Assembly: GCA_903907865.1 (NCBI GenBank)
Contig: CAIVPR010000129.1
Location: forward strand, 1-64,000
Direction: 5' to 3'
Origin: an uncultured Acidobacteriia bacterium
Lineage (GTDB): Bacteria; Acidobacteriota; Terriglobia; Bryobacterales; Bryobacteraceae
DNA length: 64,000 nucleotides
Part shown: positions 43,049 to 50,882 of the stretch, piece after piece
Position numbering within the stretch: the stretch's first letter is position 1
How the letters are laid out: each line of letters starts with the position of its first letter
Translations under genes and position numbers: made by a program
Notes under the pieces: generated by a model
What the model was told of the DNA's origin: nothing
The model's database searches: none
What the model saw: the letters and a program-made list of their open reading frames with translations, nothing else

Positions 43049-43759
43049 ATGCCTGAAGACGTACGGCTGACGCGGACGGAAAAAAACGCCATCTTCATCA
43101 TGATCGAGGAAAGCGGCCTCAGTCCAGCGGTTTTCACATGGAAAGAACGCCGACACGAAGAACCCGTCGAGATGTTTGGCATGACCTGTGCCACGGCCTC
43201 GGTCCTCCTTCACCCTGAGTCAGATTATTTCTACACGTTTGGCAACTACTGCGATTCCTGTTCGCCCGGTGGATATGAGCGAATCGAACGCCAAGAAACT
43301 TTCAAAGACGGCGTCAAGGGACGCTGGAACTATCGGCACCGTGCCGTCAAGTCGTGGCTGGAAAGGCTCAAAGAGGAACTGGACGCCCCGGACCTATGGG
43401 GTAAGCTATTCGAAGGCAAGGCGCTGGCAATTCGCAGCGCTCTGACGCCACCGACTGCACGGTTTACTCAAGAACAGGTCAGGTCGCTGTCTTTTGAGTT
43501 CAGGCGGATCGAGCAACGGACCGCTGATCTTCACGAACTGACCGTCGCCCAGAAAGAGGCGATGCATGAAGGCTTCGAAGAGATCAAGGCTGAAATGAAT
43601 CGGTTCGGCATCAAGGATTGGGTGAACCTTGCGTGCGGCCTCCTGTTCAACGTGTTGGTCGGTGCGGCTTTTGCACCAAATGCTGCGTTTGATCTGTACA
43701 ACAGCTTCGCTGCTGCGGTCTCGCCGTTGCTGGATGCGACGCAAAGACTGATTCCGTAG
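43049..43759 (+). CDS. Uncharacterised protein with C-terminal membrane segment
   Basis: A 236-residue protein, probably soluble for 1-185 with a helical, charged centre (SFEFRRIEQRTADLHELTVA, a possible coiled coil) and ending in hydrophobic stretches (about 190-232: WVNLACGLLFNVLVGAAFAP). The N-terminus (LTRTEKNAIFIMIEESGLSP) is shared in style with phage/defence-associated proteins that couple a sensor to a membrane segment, but I do not recognise the family. The gene stands alone with a palindromic operator-like site immediately upstream. Confidence 0.55.
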   Translation: MPEDVRLTRTEKNAIFIMIEESGLSPAVFTWKERRHEEPVEMFGMTCATASVLLHPESDYFYTFGNYCDSCSPGGYERIERQETFKDGVKGRWNYRHRAVKSWLERLKEELDAPDLWGKLFEGKALAIRSALTPPTARFTQEQVRSLSFEFRRIEQRTADLHELTVAQKEAMHEGFEEIKAEMNRFGIKDWVNLACGLLFNVLVGAAFAPNAAFDLYNSFAAAVSPLLDATQRLIP

Positions 43760-43978
43760 CTCGCTCCCGGACGGCGTAATGGTGTTTCTGGGTGCGCGCA
43801 AAGGATAAGGCTCGTCCGGGAAATCTGATGCGTAGCGCGCCCGGATGTCCGGCCCGTCCAAGTCCGACCAAACCCCGATTGCCAAGCCGGATTCCAAGGC
43901 CATCAACCGCACGCCCTTGGAATTCAGGACCGACACGCCCCGAGGTCGGACCGCCACGCATATCGGTTTTCCCGCGAA

Positions 43979-43994
43979 GTACGCGCGCGCGTAC
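43979..43994. repeat. CG-alternating palindrome, copy 1
   Basis: AGTACGCGCGCGTACC-type palindrome, first of five related copies (see 45888-45939 and 46097-46167). Confidence 0.7.
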
Positions 43995-44138
43995 CGTTCG
44001 GGGTGGGGTGCGACCATCGGTCGGAGCGTTTTGATAGAAGGGAAGGGAAACGATGGAACCAATGCAGAAAACAGAATCCGCGTTGACGCCCAAGAAGCCC
44101 GCACGTGCACTCGGCGCACGGCGCACCGGCCTAACAAG

Positions 44139-44633
44139 GTGGAGGTGTCTGTAGCTGGAAGTTTAGACAGCAAGTTGGCAAAGCTGCCGACCCTTACCGG
44201 CATTCAAAGGCCTGAAGTTGGGATCAGGGTTGCATCCCAAGTGTCCGGCATGCTGAGATCGCCCAAGCTGGAAGATGCGGACAGATCCTTGTTCGTGGCA
44301 ATCGGCGCGGTTGCGGAGTTGTCGCCCCGGAACGGGATGGAAGGGATGCTGGCGGCGCAAATGGTCGCGACCCACGAAGCCGCTATGGGTTTCATCGAGT
44401 TGGCAACCCGCGAGGGTCTGACCTGCCAAGAACGTGACGCCAACGCGGCACGGGCGACGCGGTTCATGCGGTTGCAGTTGGAGCAGATTGAGGCCATGCA
44501 GAAACTGAAGGGGCAAGCGGGACAGCAGCGCGTGACCGTGGAACACGTGCATGTGCACAAGGGCGGGCAAGCGATTGTCGGGGCGGTGTCGTCTGGGGTA
44601 CCGGGGGTGGGGGGTGGAACCGGAACGCGTTGA
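44139..44633 (+). CDS. Phage/element-associated hypothetical protein, possibly frameshifted at its start
   Basis: The recognisable part reads GMLAAQMVATHEAAMGFIEL, an Arg-rich helix and a terminal QQRVTVEHVHVHKGGQAIVG. This C-terminal EHVHVHxGGQAIVG block typically precedes an HGGxSTG gene, as here. About 164 residues from GTG 44139. An ATG at 44053 with a strong AAGGGAAGGG site opens another frame (MEPMQKTESALTPKKPARAL) that stops at about 44151, so the original start may be there with a frameshift around 44130. Role unknown. Confidence 0.5.
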   Translation: MEVSVAGSLDSKLAKLPTLTGIQRPEVGIRVASQVSGMLRSPKLEDADRSLFVAIGAVAELSPRNGMEGMLAAQMVATHEAAMGFIELATREGLTCQERDANAARATRFMRLQLEQIEAMQKLKGQAGQQRVTVEHVHVHKGGQAIVGAVSSGVPGVGGGTGTR

Positions 44634-45087
44634 ACGACCCCATGAGGCGCGGCGCGGGTGGCTGAAAAACGGAAGCCCACCCGGCGACCTTTCGAAGGCC
44701 ATCCCGTGCGGCGCAACCACCCGGCGCGGATCGACTTGCCAGTGTCCGGCGATGGCGAACGGGCGGTGTCGGCTCCATGGCGGATTGAGCACGGGGCCAA
44801 GAACGGCTGAAGGGTTGGAGCGAGTCCGGCGGGCCGTCACCAAGCATGGGCGGTATTCCATCGCGGCGAAGGCGGAGAGGCTTTACTACCGGAACCTGCT
44901 GAAGATGTGCGAGACCACGCTGGGCGAGATTGACGGCACGGGGGGGTGGTTGAGAAGCTGGCGGCCCGGAGCGCCGGAGCCGATGCAGGGGCCAAGCGGA
45001 CGTGGAAAATCGGTGGTAAGATGGAGGAAAGGTATCGGGCACGCACACTACGGGTTGTGCCCGGAAAAATCGGACCGCTTTCGCTAG
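44614..45087 (+). CDS. HGGxSTG-domain protein
   Basis: About 157 residues from GTG 44614, overlapping the preceding gene by 20 bases. The family core is complete: CGATTRRGSTCQCPAMANGR, CRLHGGLSTGPRTAEGLER, and KHGRYSIAAKAERLYYRNLL. The cysteines and histidine (C-x-C...C-x-x-HGG) suggest a small zinc-binding head. Such genes are common near phage and integrated-element genes, next to the EHVHVH-type gene as here. Role unknown; a packaging-related role is sometimes suspected. Confidence 0.65.
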   Translation: MEPERVERPHEARRGWLKNGSPPGDLSKAIPCGATTRRGSTCQCPAMANGRCRLHGGLSTGPRTAEGLERVRRAVTKHGRYSIAAKAERLYYRNLLKMCETTLGEIDGTGGWLRSWRPGAPEPMQGPSGRGKSVVRWRKGIGHAHYGLCPEKSDRFR

Positions 45088-45227
45088 CGGTAGTGTAGTA
45101 CGGTTGACTCCATCATACCGCCCTCAACCGCTACTCGTCAAGTCCGAATGCCCTTTCCGGGCCGACGTAATTCGTCTGCCCCGAAGTAGATGCAACGCAA
45201 GCTACTGAAAGGAATACAGTTACAACC

Positions 45228-45584
45228 ATGAATGACGTCTATCAAACCATCCGAAAGGCTATCCTTGCTAAGCGAGCCATCCTGATCGAATACGACGGTC
45301 TTCCGCGCCTCTTATGTCCGCACGTGCTGGGAAAGAACCGCGACAAGACTACCGGCGGCCTTCGGGGCCAGTTTCTCTCCTATCAATACGCCGGGGAAAG
45401 CAGCCGACTGCTTTATCCCGTGAACAGTCCGCAAGCCCACCAAAACTGGCGGTGCATGTTGGTCGAGAAAATCACCTCAGCCCAGATCATTGACGGGCCG
45501 TGGTATTCAATCTCTCGCCACACGATGCCTCAGACGTGCGTGCGGCCTGAATTCATCGACGTCGAAGCTGCAGGCTGGGACTGA
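45228..45584 (+). CDS. Small hypothetical protein (WYL-like fold suspected)
   Basis: A 118-residue protein: helix (VYQTIRKAILAKRAILIEYD), then GLPRLLCPHVLGKNRDKTTG, SYQYAGESS, WRCMLVEKITSAQIIDGPWY and SRHTMPQTCV. The order of blocks resembles the ligand-binding WYL-type beta barrel of small stand-alone proteins. The ATG follows GAAAGGAAT at about 14 bases. Its 3' end overlaps by 55 bases the end of a convergent small gene. Confidence 0.6.
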   Translation: MNDVYQTIRKAILAKRAILIEYDGLPRLLCPHVLGKNRDKTTGGLRGQFLSYQYAGESSRLLYPVNSPQAHQNWRCMLVEKITSAQIIDGPWYSISRHTMPQTCVRPEFIDVEAAGWD

Positions 45585-45754
45585 GCTGATCGGCGTAACG
45601 GAGGATTCTTCCAATCAGCATATTCCTGCGCCAGCGCTTGTGAGTTGCCCGCAAAGAATTCAATGATTGTGGCTGCTCCATCGCTGTCGTAATCGATTGC
45701 TTCACACGCGTAACCGCCGGGATTGCGCAGCGACGGGACGATTTCAAAGTTCAT
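45530..45754 (-). CDS. Small hypothetical protein
   Basis: A 74-residue reading, MNFEIVPSLRNPGGYACEAI then DYDSDGAATIIEFFAGNSQA and LAQEYADWK, with GGAAGGAG 9 bases before ATG 45754. The strong ribosome-binding site and sensible composition support a gene, although its end overlaps the convergent gene at 45228-45584. Confidence 0.5.
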   Translation of the reverse strand: MNFEIVPSLRNPGGYACEAIDYDSDGAATIIEFFAGNSQALAQEYADWKNPPLRRSAQSQPAASTSMNSGRTHV

Positions 45755-45887
45755 AGCTGTTGCTCCTTCCATCTGAACAGCATATCCCATGCCAATGGAC
45801 GCGAGTGTGGCCCTGCGCGATTTTCGGGGCCACAACTTGCGCGGGCCAATTGCTCTTGGCTCACCACTGTTGGCGGTTTAGGTCGCG

Positions 45888-45939
45888 GTACGCGCGCGCG
45901 CACCGGTTTTGCCCCGCAGTACGCGCGCGCGTACTGGTT
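45888..45939. repeat. CG-alternating palindromes, copies 2 and 3
   Basis: Two units 30 bases apart: GGTACGCGCGCGCGCACCGG (45888-) and AGTACGCGCGCGCGTACTGG (45918-), each followed by TT. Located in the 437-base gap 45755-46191, which has no gene. Confidence 0.8.
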
Positions 45940-46096
45940 AGGGTGGCGTGCCAGTTGACGTGCGGAATCGTCCAAACAAGACGGAACGCCATTAACGCGG
46001 TTCACCTAGACTGGTCGGATGTGGAGCGGAACGCGGTTTACGCCCTTGCTCCGCTTCGCCCGCAGCTTCCAGCACGTTTGCGGCGGCTTAGTCCGC

Positions 46097-46167
46097 GATA
46101 CGCGCGCGCGTACCGGTTAGGCCAAACCAGCGTCGACGGGCTGGACGATACGCGCGCGCAACCATTG
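46097..46167. repeat. CG-alternating palindromes, copies 4 and 5
   Basis: GATACGCGCGCGCGTACCGG (46097-46116) and GATACGCGCGCGCAACC (46147-46163), 50 bases apart, just downstream of the nuclease-like gene. Confidence 0.8.
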
Positions 46168-46191
46168 CGGCCAATCTGGGGTGCGACGGCC

Positions 46192-47181
46192 TCACGTTAG
46201 GAGGTTTATTGAAGGTCCTTCGAAGCGCCCTTCGTTCAGCCACACGAGCTTAAGACCACGGTCACCGGCCAAATAGTCTATGTACCATTGGGACGACGGT
46301 GCCTGGGAGAACACAATCCACAACGACGCATCTGCCAGCGAATGCAAGAAGCGGTACTCGTACAACTGGCTCAGCGCGTGCCGGATCTGGTCGCGTTCAT
46401 TCGCCTCATTGATGCTTTTGATCTCGAAGATTGCAGGACCGGTCGTCAAGACTGAGTAGGCGTCTATGAGTTTGCTCGCCGAGACGTCTCGATTCCGTAG
46501 GGTTAGATGTGCCCTCAGGGCTTCGAGGGTGCTTTGGTGGAGGATGTTGGCTCGCTCTGTCTTGGCCCGCGCAGCCTGTGAGACGACATACGGGTCGCTG
46601 TCAGGCTCGCTAGGAGCCCTCTTGGGCTTTGGGGCCGGAGGGACTGAAATGGGCGTCAGTTCAAATATGCGCGGTTTTGCTTGTGAATTGTCTGGAAGTT
46701 CTTCCGAAACATCAACCGACGCTGGTGTGATTTCGGAGCTCAGGATTTCTTGCTCTCGGAGTTTCGCGAACTTGCGCCGCCATGCCTCCGTGTCGTTCAT
46801 CCGCCGAACTGCGTGCCAACCAATGGCCTCATCGACCTCAGCCCTCAGGGCGGCGTAGACGTCGAACCGATAGGCCTGCTTCAGGAGAGTCGGAAGGTCA
46901 CGGTTCTCATGCAAGCGCTTCAAGAGATGGAGAATTGAGTACTCGCCGAAAGCACCGCACATGTAGTAGGCACTCAGGATCGTTCCGTAGCACTTCTTGG
47001 CATATAGCCGGTCCAAACACCGGTCAAGGTCCGGCCTCAGATGGGTCTTTAGCAGCCCCGACCCAGCGCGGCCAAGGAACTTCATCAGGTCAAGATTCTC
47101 TAGCTGCGCCTTGGCCCTAGCATCTGAGCCCATCGGCAGCGCGACTTGATCGTACTTCAAAACCTGCCCCCTTGCGGCCAT
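46192..47181 (-). CDS. Hypothetical protein with PD-(D/E)XK nuclease-like C-terminus
   Basis: A 329-residue protein. N-terminal helical part (about 1-150) contains no clear motif; a linker rich in Pro/Ser/Lys (about 165-200) follows. The C-terminal part (about 215-320) reads SKLIDAYSVLTTGPAIFEIKS, with D...xEIK, and then ERDQIRHALSQLYEYRFL, the helix with Gln and Tyr that accompanies the catalytic D-ExK in restriction-type nucleases. Distal VWLNEGRF closes the fold. This suggests a DNA nuclease, possibly of a defence or element-maintenance kind. ATG 47181 has GGTGG upstream. Confidence 0.55.
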   Translation of the reverse strand: MAARGQVLKYDQVALPMGSDARAKAQLENLDLMKFLGRAGSGLLKTHLRPDLDRCLDRLYAKKCYGTILSAYYMCGAFGEYSILHLLKRLHENRDLPTLLKQAYRFDVYAALRAEVDEAIGWHAVRRMNDTEAWRRKFAKLREQEILSSEITPASVDVSEELPDNSQAKPRIFELTPISVPPAPKPKRAPSEPDSDPYVVSQAARAKTERANILHQSTLEALRAHLTLRNRDVSASKLIDAYSVLTTGPAIFEIKSINEANERDQIRHALSQLYEYRFLHSLADASLWIVFSQAPSSQWYIDYLAGDRGLKLVWLNEGRFEGPSINLLT

Positions 47182-47302
47182 GCTACCACCGGGTGAATTT
47201 TAGCGCATAGCTGTTCAAGGTGGCGGTGGCCCAAAGTTGGCACCAGCCTTGCTGGGACCGCTTGTAATGTAACGGGACGGTTGCATGACAAACCGCCGAT
47301 GT

Positions 47303-47548
47303 TCAGGCGTTCTTGGCGTTCGCGTTCGCCTTCGCCCTGCGCGCTTCCACTCCGGCTTCGGAGGCCTTTTTGGCCCGCGCCGTCCGTTGCTCCGGCGTCA
47401 TCCCCTCCACTGCCTTCCGACCGCCCGCGCTGCCACCCGGCGGCTCTGGCGGACATCGGAATACAGGATAGAGAAGTTTCGGCTGTATCAGAAACGGAGT
47501 GGTGCCGCAACCAACTCCGCGCCTCCCGGCGCGTGCGGAGGTTGGCAA
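47303..47548 (-). CDS. Possible small gene or remnant (MTPEQRTARAKKASEAG type)
   Basis: An 81-residue frame whose second half reads GGSAGGRKAVEGMTPEQRTA then RAKKASEAGVEARR, resembling a short basic repeat protein common in soil bacteria. The first half is of poor composition and overlaps a repeat, so this may be only a fragment. Confidence 0.25.
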   Translation of the reverse strand: MPTSARAGRRGVGCGTTPFLIQPKLLYPVFRCPPEPPGGSAGGRKAVEGMTPEQRTARAKKASEAGVEARRAKANANAKNA

Positions 47549-48452
47549 CCTCCGCGCAGGATGCCATCCTGCCCCACAACGGAAACCGTTGCAGGCCGCT
47601 AAGAAGTTGCGGTTAGGTGATACAAAGGGCAGTTTACCCGTTGGGCCCCCTGCTCGAAAATTAGGCGACTGAGCTATTGGGGTTGGACCCCAAGTGGAGA
47701 CGCTAGGCGACTCTTCCCAGACGCAAGACCAGTATAGCCGTGGATTTGAGGGCCGGTCAAGCGTGGGATGCGCGGGGGGCGGGTATGGAACGGCTCTTGG
47801 TAGGAGGAGCGAAGACGATCAACCTGCGCCTTGCGGCGCATGAGGCAGCTGAAAGCCTTGAGTGCATGTGCGGAGGCTGGAACATCGCGTAGGATGCCAT
47901 CCTGTCAACATGGACGTCGGCGGCTTCGCGCCTACGGCCCACAACAAGCGACGATAACGTGCTGCCACGGGCGGTGCGTTTACGGCTTGCTGAAGCTCGC
48001 CGCGGCCAATATTGGCCGCCCCACGCGGGCAGTCCCGGTTATGCCAGGCTGAAAGCCTGGCGCAGCCAAAAATGGCTAATGCCACTTACTTTTCCAGTCG
48101 GTGCCGGTTGCATCCAGCGGGGAGCTGTGAGCAACCTGCGCCCTGCGGCGCATGAGGCGGCTGAAAGCCACCTCGCAGCCAAGAATGGCTGCCCCACAAC
48201 GGACACGAGCACCTTATGGAAACGGCGGGATAGCATAACGCCCTATTGTCGCTCAAGGCTATAGGAGAAAATATGCGGATGTTGGGACGGAGTGAGGTTG
48301 GGGCCGAATTCCGTCAGGGCCCGTTGGGTTGAGAACTGCGCATAGGTCCAAACAAACGCGCTGTTGACGGTTTGCCCGTTTGAACGCTGCATTCGGCATC
48401 CGGTTACGGCTGCCTGAAAGGCCGCCGTGGCCAATATTGGCCGCCCCACGGG
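47531..48452. repeat. Field of palindromic intergenic repeats
   Basis: About 0.9 kb without a gene, built of repeated units. Type 1 (GCGGAGGYTGG...AGGATGCCATCCTG): 47531-47579 and 47867-47910. Type 2 (37 bases, AACCTGCGCC-TGCGGCGCAT, two mismatches): 47821-47857 and 48133-48169. Type 3 (GC-flanked palindrome GGCCAATATTGGCCGCCCCA or AGCCAAGAATGGCTGCCCCA): 47999-48030, 48061-48082, 48174-48200, 48421-48452. All can fold into hairpins. Confidence 0.75.
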
Positions 48453-48498
48453 TAGTTTATTTGCGTTGGTGTGGGCTGTCGGTGGGCTGAAGGCCGGT

Positions 48499-48525
48499 GG
48501 ACACTCCCTTGCGGTCGCGGCTCGG
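48499..48525 (+). repeat. Dispersed repeat copy
   Basis: GGACACTCCCTTGCGGTCGC followed by GGCTCGG. Confidence 0.7.
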
Positions 48526-48576
48526 TAACATGTTGAATGGCTGCGCTACATCTGGATTGGCGGGCTTACAGCCCAT

Positions 48577-48600
48577 GGACACTCCCTTGCGGTCGAGTAG
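48577..48600 (+). repeat. Dispersed repeat copy, truncated
   Basis: GGACACTCCCTTGCGGTCGA, 78 bases after the preceding copy, loses the match after GGTCG. Confidence 0.65.
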
Positions 48601-48718
48601 TGGTGGGCAAAACTGCCCGGGCCACGTCCGGACCGCTTTTCTCCTACATGCTCGGTGTACAATGGGCCCTTGTGTGGCCGGGTACGGTTTTGCACGCATT
48701 TTCCAGGGAGGCCTGTCT

Positions 48719-49714
48719 GTGAAGTTACTGATTCTATTGCTAGCTGCAATGACTGCGTTCGGCCAGTCCGACCGGGGAGCCATCGCCGGTGTCGTGAAAG
48801 ACCCGGTCGGCGGGGCTCAGGCGGGCGCGACGATTACGGCCAAGAACGTTGCGACTGGAGATTCGCGGACAGCCTCCAGTTCCGCGCAGGGCGCGTATAC
48901 GCTGGCGGACCTGCCGGTGGGAAGCTACGATGTGTCGCTGTCCATACCGGGCATGGCGCCGTTCTCGCAAAAGGGCGTGGCTGTCACGGCTGGCAACACG
49001 GCGCGTGTCGACATTGGCCTGAAAGAGGGATCGCAGATGAGTACGCTGGGCGAAGATGCGCTGGCCATCGCGGCGGACCAGAAGCTGCACCATCCCCCTA
49101 CGGGTCCCGCACCCCGTACCACCGACGGAAAGCCGGACCTCTCCGGCGTGTGGTGGGCACCCAGAACGGTCGACCCCGGCAAGCCGGAGTTCCTGCCGGG
49201 TGCCGTGGAGGTCGCCAAACAGCGGATGGCGGACAATCGGAAAGACAGCCCGCAGGTGCGTTGCCTGCCGGGACCGGTGACGCGCACCGGGCCGCTGTAT
49301 CAATTCGTGCAGTCGGCGGCTTACCTGGTAATGATTTCCGATGACGACAGTCCGGGCTTCCACCAGATATATCTGGACGGCCGGGAGCATCCGAAAGAGC
49401 CGGATCCAAGGTGGTACGGGCATTCGGTCGGGCACTGGGAGGGGGACACGCTGGTGGTGGACCGGGTGGATTTCGAGGAAGCGGTTTGGCTCGACCAGGA
49501 GGCGCACCCGCATTCGGACAAACTGCATGTGACGGAGCGTTACCGGCGGGTGGATCTGGGGCATCTGGAGACGGTGATCACGATTGAGGATCCGGGCGTG
49601 CTGGCCAAGCCGTTGACGTTGAAGCGGCTTTCGGACCTTGCGCCGGGATTGGAGGTTCGCGAGTTCATGTGCACGGAGAACAATCGGGATCTGGACCATT
49701 TGGTGGGCCGTTAG
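48719..49714 (+). CDS. Exported fusion: carboxypeptidase-regulatory-like domain + PDLSG domain (copy 4)
   Basis: A 331-residue exported protein. Signal peptide (about 1-16), CarboxypepD_reg domain (about 20-100: GAIAGVVKDPVGGAQAGATI and GSYDVSLSIPGMAPFSQKG), linker, then the PDLSG domain (about 130-331: TTDGKPDLSGVWWAPR, QVRCLPGPV, HWEGDTLVVDRVDF, HSDKLHVTERY, EFMCTENNRDLDHL). The fusion puts the domain otherwise found at the N-terminus of TonB receptors directly onto the PDLSG module. Start is GTG 48719 with GGGAGG 8 bases upstream. The DUF6152 copy 3 gene follows 40 bases later. Confidence 0.78.
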   Translation: MKLLILLLAAMTAFGQSDRGAIAGVVKDPVGGAQAGATITAKNVATGDSRTASSSAQGAYTLADLPVGSYDVSLSIPGMAPFSQKGVAVTAGNTARVDIGLKEGSQMSTLGEDALAIAADQKLHHPPTGPAPRTTDGKPDLSGVWWAPRTVDPGKPEFLPGAVEVAKQRMADNRKDSPQVRCLPGPVTRTGPLYQFVQSAAYLVMISDDDSPGFHQIYLDGREHPKEPDPRWYGHSVGHWEGDTLVVDRVDFEEAVWLDQEAHPHSDKLHVTERYRRVDLGHLETVITIEDPGVLAKPLTLKRLSDLAPGLEVREFMCTENNRDLDHLVGR

Positions 49715-49754
49715 GCGCGGGAGTCATTGGGTGCGTAAGGAAAAGAGAACAGAC

Positions 49755-50171
49755 ATGAATCAATCAGGGAAGAGGTGGCTTTTGGGGCTGGCAGTGGCGG
49801 CTGGCCTGACTGTGCCGGCGGTCCCGGTTTTTGGCCACCACTCGTTCGCGGCGGAATTCGACGCGAACAAGCCGGTGACGCTGACTGGAACGGTGATCCG
49901 GCTGGAGTGGACCAATCCTCACGCGCATTTCTACATCTCGGTGAAGGACAACGCCCCAGCCGGTGTGACATGGGAGTTTGAGTTGGCCAGTCCCAACGGG
50001 CTGATGCGGCACGGGTGGACGCGGAATTCGATGAAGCCGGGAGATCTGGTCACGGTGGTGGGCTATCTGGCGAAGGACGGGTCGAAGCTGGCCAATGCGC
50101 GGTCGGTGAATTTGGCGGATGGGCGCAAGATCTTTGCGGGGTCGTCGGAGGACGGCGGTCCGACCCAATAG
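49755..50171 (+). CDS. DUF6152 family exported protein, copy 3
   Basis: A 138-residue exported protein: signal peptide (about 1-26), GHHSFAAEFDANKPV, GTVIRLEWTNPHAHFYISV, and a terminal NARSVNLADGRKIFAGSSEDG. The start ATG 49755 begins the signal peptide. It follows the PDLSG fusion gene, repeating the PDLSG/DUF6152 pairing found in operons A and B. Confidence 0.88.
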   Translation: MNQSGKRWLLGLAVAAGLTVPAVPVFGHHSFAAEFDANKPVTLTGTVIRLEWTNPHAHFYISVKDNAPAGVTWEFELASPNGLMRHGWTRNSMKPGDLVTVVGYLAKDGSKLANARSVNLADGRKIFAGSSEDGGPTQ

Positions 50172-50304
50172 GGACAACGGGTCGCAGACCACGGCAGTCC
50201 GTTCTAGATTTCGATGGACCAAGCATAGGAACTGTGGTCACTTGGGCTGTTGAGACGGCCGGCCCCAAATCATTGTCACGAGGTGGCGTGAAGAGGGGCG
50301 TTGT

Positions 50305-50601
50305 TTGGCGGATGGTCCGCTACGGGATCCGACTCGGCTCAGGGCCTTCATCAAGCGATACGGAATCCAGTACACCGTCTTGTTGGGCGGCGTACAAGAT
50401 ACGGTGCACGAGCGCCTTCCCCAAGCTGTGAATCTCAACACCTGGCCCGCGACCTTTATCCTCGGGCGTGACGGCTTGGTCCGGAGCACGCATGCCGGAT
50501 TTGCCGGTCGCGCGACCGGCGAACTACATGAGGAGATGGTGCGGGAGATTACGCACACCGTGGAGAAGCTGCTTGGCGAGCAAATCACGGCGTCCAAGTA
50601 A
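50305..50601 (+). pseudogene. C-terminal fragment of a TlpA-like gene
   Basis: The reading RDPTRLRAFIKRYGIQYTVL, LNTWPATFILGRDGLVRS and a terminal EITHTVEKLLGEQ corresponds to the last 90 or so residues of TlpA copies 1 and 2, starting just past the point where the broken copy 3 at 31910-32529 ends. There is no signal peptide, no N-terminal domain and no CPNC motif, so it cannot be a functional thioredoxin. It lies 134 bases after DUF6152 copy 3. Confidence 0.8.
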
Positions 50602-50622
50602 GGGCACGTTGGGGATGGATAG

Positions 50623-50670
50623 AGGGCCGGGAACCTCCGTTTCGACGGGGTTTCCGGCCCTTGGTGTTTC
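50623..50670 (+). terminator. Rho-independent terminator
   Basis: An 11-bp stem (AGGGCCGGGAA at 50623-50633 with TTTCCGGCCCT at 50651-50661; one G-T pair) followed by TTGGTGTTTC, 22 bases after the TlpA fragment stop. Nearly the same element ends TonB receptor 1 (3493-3540). Confidence 0.75.
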
Positions 50671-50882
50671 TGGGGGATCGATTGCAGGGTGGCTTGTTGC
50701 CGGTGGCTGCGTCGGCGACCACGCCGTCGGTCACCAATCCCGCTACACCGCCGAGTTAATCAATACTCGTCACCAGCTACTTTAAGTGTAAGAGAAAGCA
50801 AGTGAACGGTCAATCCCGCTGTTTTGTTGGGTTTTCGGAGGGAGGGGCGGAGTTGTCCACAGGTGTGATAGACTGTCTGTCC

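Noticed and set aside
47157-47579. A 140-residue minus-strand frame
   Set aside because: Overlaps hairpin repeats and the end of the nuclease-like gene's upstream region; poor composition.
47531-48600. Possible CRISPR array
   Set aside because: The repeats are palindromic, of several types, and irregularly spaced, with no unique spacers of constant length and no cas genes.
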